The notes: generated by a model from the letters alone, not told the origin. DNA of 8,489 nt from Betaproteobacteria bacterium (GCA_947468785.1 CANIMS010000057.1:1-8489); one strand, 5' to 3'. Counted from the first letter of the stretch, positions 1-6,237 are shown. Made by a program: numbers and translations.

Positions 1-917
1 CATTTAGGCAGAAGAATTATCTCTCCTACGCCAGAATGATCATGTTTATCCCCATAACTACGACTAAATTCAGCCTGAGCAAATTCTCCAGAGCAGTGAC
101 CAGCAGCAACCCTTTCAATACCCCATTTGTTTTTGAAGTTTGAAACAATTTGAGTGATTTGTTGGTCGCTTACATCTACAAGATGCAGTCCACCAGCTAG
201 GGTGTAAATTTTTGGATCAATTTCGGCAGCAGCGGCTAATATCTTTTCAATGCCAGGGTGAGAGCAGCCAACGATAACAGCAAGGCCTTTGGGAGTCTTA
301 ATGGCTAACGAAAGTTCATTTAATTCCATTGTCCCTTTATTTTCAGATATGGTTTTAAATAGATAAAAACCAGGCAATACTTCTGTAGGTTTATCAATCA
401 ATGTGATGTTTGCTGTCGGCCAAGCCGAGTCAACTTTGTACTTATCTTCATACTTACCATCAAAGTAATGAAGATCATGCGGAACATCATCAACTTTTCT
501 AGAGATAAGCTTACCAAGTGGGCTAGCCCCATTAATGGGATTGCCAAATGAACCTGGCTCGGTAGGGGCGTAAAACTGAACTTTAGGGTTTTGCTCTAAA
601 ACAAACTGTAAGCCAGAGGTATGGTCACCATGACGGTGTGAGAGCACAACAAAGTCTAAGTTCTTAAGATTAATTTTTAGCTTTTTAACGTTGTCTGCAA
701 AGACCTTATATTGTCCGCCTGTATCAAAAAGTATTCGTTTTCCACCATACTCAATTAATGCGGCATAACCCCAGCCGCGACCCAGATCGGAGGGTTTTCC
801 GAACGCATCGTAAATAATTGTGATTTGTGCTGATTTGCTATTTTGTGCAAACAAAAAACTTGGCACTCCAATTACGCTTGAGGCAGCTAGAGCCTTGAGA
901 ATTAGCCGACGATTCAT
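1..917 (-). CDS. Tat-exported MBL-fold metallo-hydrolase, COG1237-like (3' end at window edge)
   Basis: Predicted periplasmic metal-dependent hydrolase of the metallo-beta-lactamase superfamily; substrate unknown. 305 codons are readable; the next codon begins TG at the left edge, so it could be a TGA stop just outside. Residues 1-24 look like a twin-arginine signal (RRLILKAL after MN, hydrophobic stretch, then LFA before Q25), fitting export of a folded metalloenzyme. The metal site HRHGDH is at residues 94-99, with later conserved-looking histidines in GCSHPGI (H220), GGLHL (H245) and GHCSG (H274). These later motifs resemble the COG1237 branch, which includes archaeal beta-RFAP synthase relatives, rather than true beta-lactamases. 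The ATG has a strong AAGGAG-type ribosome binding site 7 nt upstream. It lies 74 nt after the TAXI gene in the same direction, so it is probably the last gene of that operon. The fold call is firm; the reaction is not. Confidence 0.88.
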   Translation of the reverse strand, partial: MNRRLILKALAASSVIGVPSFLFAQNSKSAQITIIYDAFGKPSDLGRGWGYAALIEYGGKRILFDTGGQYKVFADNVKKLKINLKNLDFVVLSHRHGDHTSGLQFVLEQNPKVQFYAPTEPGSFGNPINGASPLGKLISRKVDDVPHDLHYFDGKYEDKYKVDSAWPTANITLIDKPTEVLPGFYLFKTISENKGTMELNELSLAIKTPKGLAVIVGCSHPGIEKILAAAAEIDPKIYTLAGGLHLVDVSDQQITQIVSNFKNKWGIERVAAGHCSGEFAQAEFSRSYGDKHDHSGVGEIILLPK

Positions 918-991
918 GATTTCTCCTTAGCTCATACCAGGCATATAAATTAATTTCAGCACAAATTCCAGCTTACTCTGAGATCGATCTT

Positions 992-1942
992 TCAATTTAC
1001 TTTGATCCCTTTTTCCTTGAAGTACTTTAAGGCGCCTGGATGGTATGCAACTGGCGTCGCATTGGCTTTTTGAGCATCTAACTTCACATTCCTATATTCA
1101 GCATGAGAGCGAACAAGTTCCAGTTGATTGTCAAAGATTGCTTTCACAATCTTGTATGCCTCATCATCAGACATAGTAGCGTTAACCACTAATAAGTTTG
1201 CAACAGCAGCAACATTGTTGTCTTTAGCCATGCCGCTATAGGTTTGCTTGGTAATGACAGATGGGAAATACAAGTTACCGTACTTTTTGTTCATGGACGG
1301 TACTTCAGCGGAGGTATCAACCATAACAATTTTCATGCCTGGGCTGTTTGCTAAATCCGTTACTGCTGCAGTAGGTAAGCCACCCACCCAGAAAAATGCA
1401 TCAATCTTGCGGTCTTTTACAGCGTTTACAGATTCAGCAACACTTAAACGCTCGCGCTTCACATCTTTATTGGGATCTATACCGGCTGCCTCAAGTAGAC
1501 GAAACGCCATTACTTCTGTAGCACTTCCAGGGGCGCCTGTACTGATGCGCTTACCTTTTAGGTCTGCCATTGTTTTGATGCCAGTAGATTCAACTGTAGC
1601 AACGTGCATGAGATTTGGATAGAGGATAAGTAGGGCGCGAACATCAACCGGTTTATCTTTGAACTTATCAGCGCCAGATTGAGCATCTTTTGCTGCGTCC
1701 GCCATCGAAAAACCAACGTATGGCTTGCCAGTCCCTACTAGCTTTAAGTTATCTATGGATCCGCCAGTTACTTCAGCGGTAGCCGACATTCCAGGCACTT
1801 TGCTTGAGAGAACTGCAGCAAGACCGCCACCCATTGGATAGTAAACACCACCAGTTCCACCGGTTGCGATCGACAGATTCTGGGCTTGTGCACTCGCCCA
1901 TAAAAAGCTGAGTGATAGTGCAATAACTTTAAGTAGTTTCAT
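992..1942 (-). CDS. TAXI family TRAP transporter solute-binding protein
   Basis: Periplasmic receptor of the TAXI type, the binding component of some TRAP transporters, usually for carboxylates or amino acids; the ligand cannot be read from sequence. Residues 1-20 are a Sec signal peptide (KLLK, hydrophobic core, ASAQA before QN). The mature protein opens with the family signature SIATGGTGGVYYPMGGGLA (about residues 24-42), followed by TGGSIDNLKLV and the STGAPGSATEVMAFRLL segment (134-150). At 316 aa it is normal family length. I start at the ATG at 1942; an in-frame TTG at 1951 would add three residues (MLK). Neither has a convincing Shine-Dalgarno sequence. It starts 29 nt after the upstream Bug gene's stop, so it is likely co-transcribed. 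No DctQ/DctM-type membrane subunit is nearby, which is odd for a TRAP receptor. Confidence 0.92.
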   Translation of the reverse strand: MKLLKVIALSLSFLWASAQAQNLSIATGGTGGVYYPMGGGLAAVLSSKVPGMSATAEVTGGSIDNLKLVGTGKPYVGFSMADAAKDAQSGADKFKDKPVDVRALLILYPNLMHVATVESTGIKTMADLKGKRISTGAPGSATEVMAFRLLEAAGIDPNKDVKRERLSVAESVNAVKDRKIDAFFWVGGLPTAAVTDLANSPGMKIVMVDTSAEVPSMNKKYGNLYFPSVITKQTYSGMAKDNNVAAVANLLVVNATMSDDEAYKIVKAIFDNQLELVRSHAEYRNVKLDAQKANATPVAYHPGALKYFKEKGIKVN

Positions 1943-1971
1943 TTTTAGCAATCAAATGTTTTTTAATGCCA

Positions 1972-2976
1972 TTAATCTAACTGAGCGCCGGATTTCTTAA
2001 CTACCGAAGTCCACCGAACAACGTCAGCACTTACCTGCTTACCAAAAGCTTCACCATAGAGGTTCGGGGTATCAGAACCATTTTTCTCCCAAATTGATTT
2101 GAGCTTTGGATTGTTAAGCGCCTTTTGGACTTCGGCAATCATTTTGTCTACGATAGGCTTTGGAGTGCCTGCCGGTGCAAACATGGAGTACCAAGTAGAT
2201 ACGACGTAATCAGGCAAGCCAGCCTCTTGGAATGTTTGCACATTTGGAATTGCAGAGGATCGCTTAGTTGAGGCAACAGCGATTGCTACTAATTTCCCAG
2301 CGTTGATTTGTGGTGCTGATGTCGCTAAACCATCAAACTCTAAGTCAATCTGGCCTGCAAGCAAATCATTCATTGCGGGACCAGCGCCACGATAGGGGAT
2401 GTGAGTAATGAAGGTACCCGTTTGAATCTTGAAGAGTTCACCAGCCAAATGGTGGACAGTACCGCTTCCAGCACTAGCAAAGTTATATTTGCCAGGATTT
2501 TTCTTCATGAGTTCAATGAATTCTTTAGCATTGCGAGCACTCACACGTTGTGGGTTAACCACCAATACCTGAGGAACGTTTGCCAACATCGCCACTGGGA
2601 TAAAGCTCTTCTCAATATCGTAATCAAGATTTTTATACATTGAAGGCGCAATAGTGTGGTGTGAGGCGCCAATGAACCAGGTATAACCATCTGGAGCTGC
2701 TTTTGCAGCTACTGAGGCCCCAACAGTACCACCAGCACCGCCTCGATTATCGATAATGACTTGCTTGCCTAATTGCTCTGTGAGCTGCGCAGCAAGAGGC
2801 CTTGCAAAGGCGTCTGTCCCGCCGCCAGCAGGAAAAGGGTTGATAAAAGTAATATTTTTATTCGGCCATTCTTGAGCCAGGACCATTGATGGCATTGATC
2901 CGAGTAAAAGGATGTTTCCAGCAAATAAACATACCTTTAAAAGAACTCGCTTCTTTTGATTTGTGTAGTTTTTCAT
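1972..2976 (-). CDS. Tripartite tricarboxylate transporter substrate-binding protein (TctC/Bug family)
   Basis: Periplasmic solute receptor of the Bug/TctC family, which binds small organic acids, amino acids or amides for TTT-type uptake; ligand unknown. It has 334 aa, the usual length. The N-terminus is a rather long signal (KKR at 8-10, hydrophobic about 11-32, VLA before Q35). Family signatures follow: INPFPAGGGTDAFAR (45-59), NRGGAGGTVGA (77-87) in the first ligand loop, PDGYTW (95-100), ASAGSGTVHHLAGELF (167-182), then IPYRGAGPAMNDLLAGQIDL (193-212). The start ATG has AGGA 8 nt upstream. It begins 14 nt after the stop of the preceding Bug gene, so the two are almost certainly co-transcribed. 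The two differ clearly in sequence, so they are separate paralogues rather than a recent duplication and may bind different ligands. TctA/TctB membrane genes are absent from the window. Confidence 0.94.
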   Translation of the reverse strand: MKNYTNQKKRVLLKVCLFAGNILLLGSMPSMVLAQEWPNKNITFINPFPAGGGTDAFARPLAAQLTEQLGKQVIIDNRGGAGGTVGASVAAKAAPDGYTWFIGASHHTIAPSMYKNLDYDIEKSFIPVAMLANVPQVLVVNPQRVSARNAKEFIELMKKNPGKYNFASAGSGTVHHLAGELFKIQTGTFITHIPYRGAGPAMNDLLAGQIDLEFDGLATSAPQINAGKLVAIAVASTKRSSAIPNVQTFQEAGLPDYVVSTWYSMFAPAGTPKPIVDKMIAEVQKALNNPKLKSIWEKNGSDTPNLYGEAFGKQVSADVVRWTSVVKKSGAQLD

Positions 2977-2990
2977 TGATAGGTCCTGTA

Positions 2991-3980
2991 TTAGTCTGAG
3001 ATTTTAGATTTACGGATGATAGGGCCCCACTTATTGATTTCCGCTTCTAGATGCGATTTCAATGCTTCGGGGCTTACTTTATTCATCGCGACAATATCAA
3101 TATTCGAGTCATTGAGGCGCGCCTTTACGTCTGGATCATTTAGCGCCTTTTTAAGTGCTGCATTAATCTTTTCTAATATTGGGGTTGGGGTGCCTTTAGC
3201 AAGGTAAAGCCCATGCCATACCTTTACATCAAAACCCTTTAATCCTTGCTCATCAAGTGTTGGGACGTTTGGTAAGGCCGCTAATCTCTTTGGTGTTGTA
3301 ACCCCATAAACCTGTACTCGCCCATCTTTTACGTATGGGATAGTTTGAGTTGTTTGGTCACACAGTAGATCAACTTGACCACCCATCAAATCAGTAAGGG
3401 CTGGTCCAGTACCTTTATATGGAATAGTTGTTAACTTGACGCCTTCGCGGCTCATAAAAATTAATCCACAAAGTTGCGAAACAGCTCCGGGCCCAGCATT
3501 AGCCATAGTCACTTTTTCTTTATTTGCTTTGATATATGCCTCAAGCTCTTTAAAGTTCTTTGGAGGGAAATCTTTGCGACCTAGCATGAGCATCGGAACA
3601 TCAACGACTTGTCCAACATAGTCAAAATCCTTCATTGGATCGTAAGGTAACGAATCATAGAGTGCAGGGGCAGTTGCCATTCCCATGTGATGCAGAAATA
3701 GGGTGTAGCCATCTGGTGTTGATCTTGCCACCTTGGTTGCGGCGATTGTTCCACCGGCTCCAACCACGTTTTCAACAACCACAGTTTGACCAAGTGCCTT
3801 ACCCATGGGGACTGCGAGCAGCCTTGCTACCGCATCAGTTGGGCCTCCAGCCGCGAAAGGAACAATGAGTGATATTGGTTTTGTAGGGTAATTTGATTGA
3901 GCCTGGGACGCGGTGCTAAATGCCATCGAAAATAGCGCTATCAATGAGATACCACTTTGAATTAATGTATGTTTTTTCAT
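2991..3980 (-). CDS. Tripartite tricarboxylate transporter substrate-binding protein (TctC/Bug family)
   Basis: First gene of the leftward operon: a periplasmic Bug/TctC receptor of 329 aa. The signal peptide is residues 1 to about 27 (KKH, hydrophobic core, ASQA before QS). Family signatures are IVPFAAGGPTDAVARLLA (39-56), VVENVVGAGGTIAATKVA (68-85), PDGYTL (89-94), ANAGPGAVSQLCG (160-172), and IPYKGTGPALTDLMGGQVDL (186-205). The C-terminus ends in WGPIIRKSKISD, typical of the family. Cysteines at 171 and 207 might pair in the periplasm, which is untested. The ATG at 3980 has only a weak purine stretch (ACGAGA) upstream. Its promoter must lie in the 181-nt divergent region shared with the gene at 4162, where an inverted repeat at 4048-4069 sits 67 nt upstream of this start codon. 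The ligand is unknown; family assignment is firm. Confidence 0.94.
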   Translation of the reverse strand: MKKHTLIQSGISLIALFSMAFSTASQAQSNYPTKPISLIVPFAAGGPTDAVARLLAVPMGKALGQTVVVENVVGAGGTIAATKVARSTPDGYTLFLHHMGMATAPALYDSLPYDPMKDFDYVGQVVDVPMLMLGRKDFPPKNFKELEAYIKANKEKVTMANAGPGAVSQLCGLIFMSREGVKLTTIPYKGTGPALTDLMGGQVDLLCDQTTQTIPYVKDGRVQVYGVTTPKRLAALPNVPTLDEQGLKGFDVKVWHGLYLAKGTPTPILEKINAALKKALNDPDVKARLNDSNIDIVAMNKVSPEALKSHLEAEINKWGPIIRKSKISD

Positions 3981-4047
3981 GTCTCGTTCTATTGAAATAG
4001 TTATGATTCTCAGATGATCTTTTGCTTTTTGTGTTAATGCCTGCAGG

Positions 4048-4069
4048 TTTACCCTATGTTAAGGGTAAA
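4048..4069. repeat. Perfect 8-bp-arm inverted repeat, candidate operator
   Basis: TTTACCCT (4048-4055) and AGGGTAAA (4062-4069) are exact reverse complements separated by ATGTTA. The site lies 67 nt from the leftward ATG and 92 nt from the rightward GTG, a position suited to a dimeric regulator acting on both promoters. The even-length symmetry does not fit a centred T-N11-A LysR box, so the regulator family is left open. It is not followed by a T-run, so it is not an intrinsic terminator. Confidence 0.55.
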
Positions 4070-4149
4070 TACCGAGTCATTTATCGATCTTAAAGATAAG
4101 AATCAATAGTTGCCATTCCAAACTAGATTTTCAGCTAGCCACTAATCAT

Positions 4150-4154
4150 AGGAG
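4150..4154 (+). promoter_or_regulatory. Ribosome binding site fixing a GTG start
   Basis: AGGAG lies 7 nt before the GTG at 4162 and supports that non-ATG start. The encoded protein then begins directly with a good signal peptide. Confidence 0.75.
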
Positions 4155-4161
4155 ATTTAAC

Positions 4162-5166
4162 GTGAAATACTTGTTAAAAGGTGCTTTGATTTCTACCGCA
4201 TTAGCCCTCGGCTTCACTGGTACTTCAACTGCGTTTGCAGCATGGGAACCAAATAAACCCGTTGAATTCATTATTCCTGCCGGCCCTGGTGGTGGCGCTG
4301 ATCAAATGGCGCGGATGATCCAAGGCATTGTCACTAAAAATAACCTTATGAAGCAGGCCATTATTCCTGTGAATAAGGGCGCTGGCGCTGGCGCTGAAGG
4401 CTTCTTGGCAATGAAAGAAGCTAAAGGTGATCCTAATAAGATCATCATCACTCTCTCGAACTTATTTACTACTCCATTAGCAACAGGCGTTCCATTTAAC
4501 TGGCAGGACATTACTCCAGTAGCCATGTTGGCATTGGACCAATTTGTGTTGTGGGATAACGCTGAAAAGCCTTACAAGACAGCCAAGGAATACATCGATG
4601 CAGCTAAAGCAGCTGGTCCTGGCAAGTTCAAAATGGGTGGTACCGGATCTAAGCAAGAAGATCAGATCATTACAGTAGCCCTAGAGAAGGCTACGGGCGC
4701 GAAGTTCACTTACATCCCATTTAAAGGGGGTGGCGACGTTGCTGTTCAGCTCGTTGGTAATCACATTGATTCTTCTGTGAATAATCCAATTGAAGCAGTG
4801 GCTCAATGGCGTGCAAATAAATTACGTGCATTGTGCGTATTTGATGACACACGTATGCCATACAAAGAGAAGGTTACTGATACTCAGTCTTGGTATGACG
4901 TACCAACCTGTAAAGAGGCTGGAGTATCTACTGACTACGTCATGTTGCGCGGTATTTTCATGGCTCCTGGCGTAACTCAAGAACAGGTTGATTTCTATAT
5001 CGACTTATTCAAGAAAGTTCGCGCTACACCAGAGTGGAAAAAGTTTATGGCTGATGGCGCATTCAATCAGACATTCATGACTGGTAAAGAGTTCAGAAAC
5101 TGGCTCACATTGAATGAAGCTTTGCATAAGCAGTTAATGGCTGAAGCAGGATTCTTGGCAAAGTAA
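4162..5166 (+). CDS. TctC/Bug-type periplasmic solute-binding protein, divergent branch
   Basis: Fourth receptor of the locus, transcribed away from the others. It has 334 aa, a GTG start with AGGAG 7 nt upstream, and a clear Sec signal peptide (residues 1-26, AFA before A27). TctC-type signatures are present but more divergent: FIIPAGPGGGADQMARMI (36-53), NKGAGAGAEGFLAM (71-84), MGGTGSKQEDQI (158-169) and YIPFKGGGDVAVQLVGNHID (184-203). The ligand-loop GAGAGA (73-78) is coded by three exact GGCGCT repeats. Two cysteines, C225 and C250, are the only ones in the protein and could form a periplasmic disulfide. A strong terminator follows 30 nt after the stop, so the gene is probably monocistronic. 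No TctA/TctB genes accompany it. The ligand is unknown; its separate promoter and divergence suggest a different one from the two leftward Bug proteins. Confidence 0.92.
   Translation: MKYLLKGALISTALALGFTGTSTAFAAWEPNKPVEFIIPAGPGGGADQMARMIQGIVTKNNLMKQAIIPVNKGAGAGAEGFLAMKEAKGDPNKIIITLSNLFTTPLATGVPFNWQDITPVAMLALDQFVLWDNAEKPYKTAKEYIDAAKAAGPGKFKMGGTGSKQEDQIITVALEKATGAKFTYIPFKGGGDVAVQLVGNHIDSSVNNPIEAVAQWRANKLRALCVFDDTRMPYKEKVTDTQSWYDVPTCKEAGVSTDYVMLRGIFMAPGVTQEQVDFYIDLFKKVRATPEWKKFMADGAFNQTFMTGKEFRNWLTLNEALHKQLMAEAGFLAK
4378..4395 (+). repeat. Three tandem GGCGCT hexamers inside a coding region
   Basis: Three exact in-frame copies encode GAGAGA in the first ligand-loop region of the binding protein (residues 73-78). 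Slippage here would add or remove Gly-Ala pairs without a frameshift. Confidence 0.8.
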
Positions 5167-5196
5167 CTTATATAAAATCTTACAAGTGAAGTTTAA

Positions 5197-5224
5197 ATGC
5201 CGCTGACTTTAGCGGCATATTTTT
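5197..5224 (+). terminator. Rho-independent terminator after the binding protein
   Basis: An 8-bp GC-rich stem, ATGCCGCT (5197-5204) and AGCGGCAT (5211-5218), with loop GACTTT is followed by ATTTTT. This is a textbook intrinsic terminator, starting 30 nt after the binding-protein stop. Its T-run ends right against the AAGGGA ribosome binding site of the next gene. Confidence 0.88.
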
Positions 5225-5230
5225 AAGGGA
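5225..5230 (+). promoter_or_regulatory. Ribosome binding site deciding the VOC gene start
   Basis: AAGGGA lies 6 nt before the GTG at 5237, better spacing than for the adjacent in-frame TTG at 5234. I therefore choose GTG as the start. The site directly abuts the preceding terminator's T-run. Confidence 0.6.
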
Positions 5231-5236
5231 AATTTG

Positions 5237-5635
5237 GTGATTAAAATCATTGATCGTATTGATCATATTGTTTTAACTGTTACAGATATAGAGCTCACAA
5301 CACAATGGTATGAGAAGGTGCTGGGCTTTGAGAGAGAGTTTTTTAAGGGGCCAGAAGGGCAGCCACGATATGCATTGCGATTTGGTGAGCTCAAAATTAA
5401 TCTGCAAGATAAAGCAACTGAAACGCCAACTAAGGCAAGGGTTCCGATGATAGGTTCGGGCGATTTTTGTCTTATAGCTACGGGGCCATTAGATGATTTC
5501 ATTTTCCACCTTAAAAATATTGGGGTAACTGCTGACGTAGGCCCAGTTCCCAGAAGAGGTGCGTTGGGGCCAATCCGATCGGTTTATTTGCGCGACCCGG
5601 ATGGTAATTTAGTAGAAGTGGCTGAGTACCTGTGA
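5237..5635 (+). CDS. VOC/glyoxalase-fold protein, STM3117-like
   Basis: Small cytoplasmic protein (132 aa) of the vicinal oxygen chelate superfamily, one full pair of beta-alpha-beta-beta-beta modules. The opening RIDHIVLTVTD (7-17) gives the first metal ligand H10, and the closing YLRDPDGNLVEVAEYL (117-132) gives E127. The middle KINLQ (53-57) puts Gln57 where I recall His in relatives of Salmonella STM3117 (INLH), so the metal site may be altered. The general pattern, including DFCLIATGPLDDF (76-88) and GPVPRRGALGPIRSVYLRDPDG (from 102), matches that lactoylglutathione-lyase-like group, whose substrate is uncertain. No signal peptide. The start is GTG at 5237 with AAGGGA 6 nt upstream; an overlapping TTG at 5234 is possible. 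A terminator lies immediately upstream, so expression needs read-through or an unusual promoter. The fold is sure; the substrate is not. Confidence 0.88.
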   Translation: MIKIIDRIDHIVLTVTDIELTTQWYEKVLGFEREFFKGPEGQPRYALRFGELKINLQDKATETPTKARVPMIGSGDFCLIATGPLDDFIFHLKNIGVTADVGPVPRRGALGPIRSVYLRDPDGNLVEVAEYL

Positions 5636-5724
5636 ATTCATTAATAACTGCCATTAGGTGCTAAATTACCCTTTACTCCTATCTGAAACAATCTTTACTT
5701 CCCATGGTCATACTCTTAATCTGA

Positions 5725-5742
5725 TGCTTAGGACGCTAAGCA
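5725..5742. repeat. 7-bp-stem inverted repeat upstream of the small exported protein
   Basis: TGCTTAG (5725-5731) and CTAAGCA (5736-5742) are perfect reverse complements around a GACG loop. It lies 58 nt upstream of the next ATG. It could be an operator or an RNA hairpin at the 3' end of the VOC transcript; without a T-run it is not a classic terminator. Confidence 0.5.
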
Positions 5743-5785
5743 AGCCGATGTAGTGGTGTTTTAAACGACAAAATCACTAATTAAG

Positions 5786-5791
5786 TATAGA
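5786..5791 (+). promoter_or_regulatory. Candidate -10 box TATAGA
   Basis: TATAGA lies 9 nt before the ATG at 5801, matching five of six -10 consensus bases. The -35 region is weak (AAACGA at 17-bp spacing). If real, transcription would start only a few bases before the ATG, and there is no Shine-Dalgarno sequence in front of that ATG. Confidence 0.3.
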
Positions 5792-5800
5792 ATTTGACTC

Positions 5801-6154
5801 ATGTTGCTTCGTAGTAAAACACTCGCTCTATTGATATGCCTCTTCTTGATTGCATTCAAGGCGGCCGCTGGAAGTATTTTTATTCAAGCCGCAATTGAGC
5901 GGGCAGAGCTTGCTAATAGTTACGCCAACGGTTCAATAGTGATGCAAGCACAAAACATTGCAGAATCAGCAGATGACAAAGAGCCGGTTCACACTATGTA
6001 CCTCATGAGCCATGTAACTGCAAATATTACCGAAATTGGGATTACTGTTTTTTCTCCACCGATTTCAGTATCTATGTTTTCTATTGCAAATGAAGTTTTG
6101 TTTACGCAAAACTTTCCTGACTCAGCCTTTAAACCACCCAAAGTAATAGCCTAA
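5801..6154 (+). CDS. Small exported protein of unknown function
   Basis: 117 aa, not confidently recognised. Residues 1-23 form a clear Sec signal peptide (LLRSK, hydrophobic 8-19, AAA before G24), so the mature protein of about 94 aa should be periplasmic. The mature part has one possible short amphipathic helix (about 27-58), a beta-like stretch (65-90) and a tail FPDSAFKPPKVIA (105-117). That Pro-rich tail faintly recalls small DUF2946/CzcI-type metal-resistance proteins, but the Cys/His clusters expected for metal binding are missing: no cysteine occurs after the signal, and there are only two histidines (64, 71). No Shine-Dalgarno sequence precedes the ATG, and the next in-frame ATG (codon 48) would lose the signal. 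It stands alone between non-coding spacers and is probably a single-gene unit. Coding status is supported by the signal peptide and lack of competing frames. Confidence 0.7.
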   Translation: MLLRSKTLALLICLFLIAFKAAAGSIFIQAAIERAELANSYANGSIVMQAQNIAESADDKEPVHTMYLMSHVTANITEIGITVFSPPISVSMFSIANEVLFTQNFPDSAFKPPKVIA

Positions 6155-6165
6155 TCTTCTTAGGC
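6149..6165 (+). repeat. Short hairpin spanning the stop codon of the small exported protein
   Basis: GCCTAA (6149-6154) and TTAGGC (6160-6165) pair around a TCTTC loop; the left arm contains the TAA stop. No T-run follows, so a terminator role is doubtful. Confidence 0.35.
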
Positions 6166-6237
6166 GGGACGTGCTCTATAGGCATACCCCTTCGTTTTTT
6201 GGCGACCGATGTGTAGCCATATTTGGGAAATATCATC

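Larger units (their letters stand above)
3981..4161. promoter_or_regulatory. Divergent intergenic region between two receptor transcription units
   Basis: This 181-nt gap separates two divergent binding-protein genes and must carry a promoter for each unless upstream transcripts intrude. It contains the inverted repeat 4048-4069 and a smaller ATCTT-A-AAGAT repeat (4087-4097). A TTGCCA sequence (4110-4115) resembles a -35 box, but I find no matching -10 at 16-18 bp, so I do not place exact promoters. No sigma-54 GG/GC pair is obvious. No regulator gene adjoins it. Confidence 0.6.
5636..5800. other. Non-coding spacer between the VOC gene and the small exported protein
   Basis: This 165-nt stretch holds no plausible gene. 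Its first half is pyrimidine-rich on the plus strand. It contains the inverted repeat 5725-5742 and a candidate -10 box at 5786. I see no intrinsic terminator for the VOC gene, since the hairpin lacks an adjacent T-run. Confidence 0.6.

Noticed and set aside
981..990. 10-bp palindrome AGATCGATCT before the MBL gene
   Set aside because: Self-complementary with no loop and no T-run, so it is not a terminator; a 10-bp palindrome in a short gap can arise by chance.
1248..1622. 124-aa plus-strand reading frame
   Set aside because: It lies entirely antisense to the TAXI receptor, which has a full signal peptide and family motifs; the antisense protein has no recognisable domain.
2401..3868. Several plus-strand frames (2401-2643, 3016-3207, 3436-3621, 3635-3868)
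   Set aside because: All are antisense to the two Bug receptors and show composition typical of shadow frames, with no motif or ribosome binding site of note.
4110..4129. TTGCCA and TAGATT as a promoter for the rightward receptor
   Set aside because: The boxes are only 8 bp apart, too close for a sigma-70 promoter.
4302..4526. Minus-strand 74-aa frame and plus-strand 61-aa frame (4790-4975)
   Set aside because: Both overlap the well-supported receptor at 4162-5166 in other frames.
5263..5502. Minus-strand 79-aa frame
   Set aside because: Antisense to the VOC gene, whose H10/E127 pattern and full-length match make it the real product.
5666..5672. TTACCCT, matching seven bases of the 4048 palindrome arm
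   Set aside because: A lone 7-bp half-site is expected by chance in a window of this size and has no mirrored partner.
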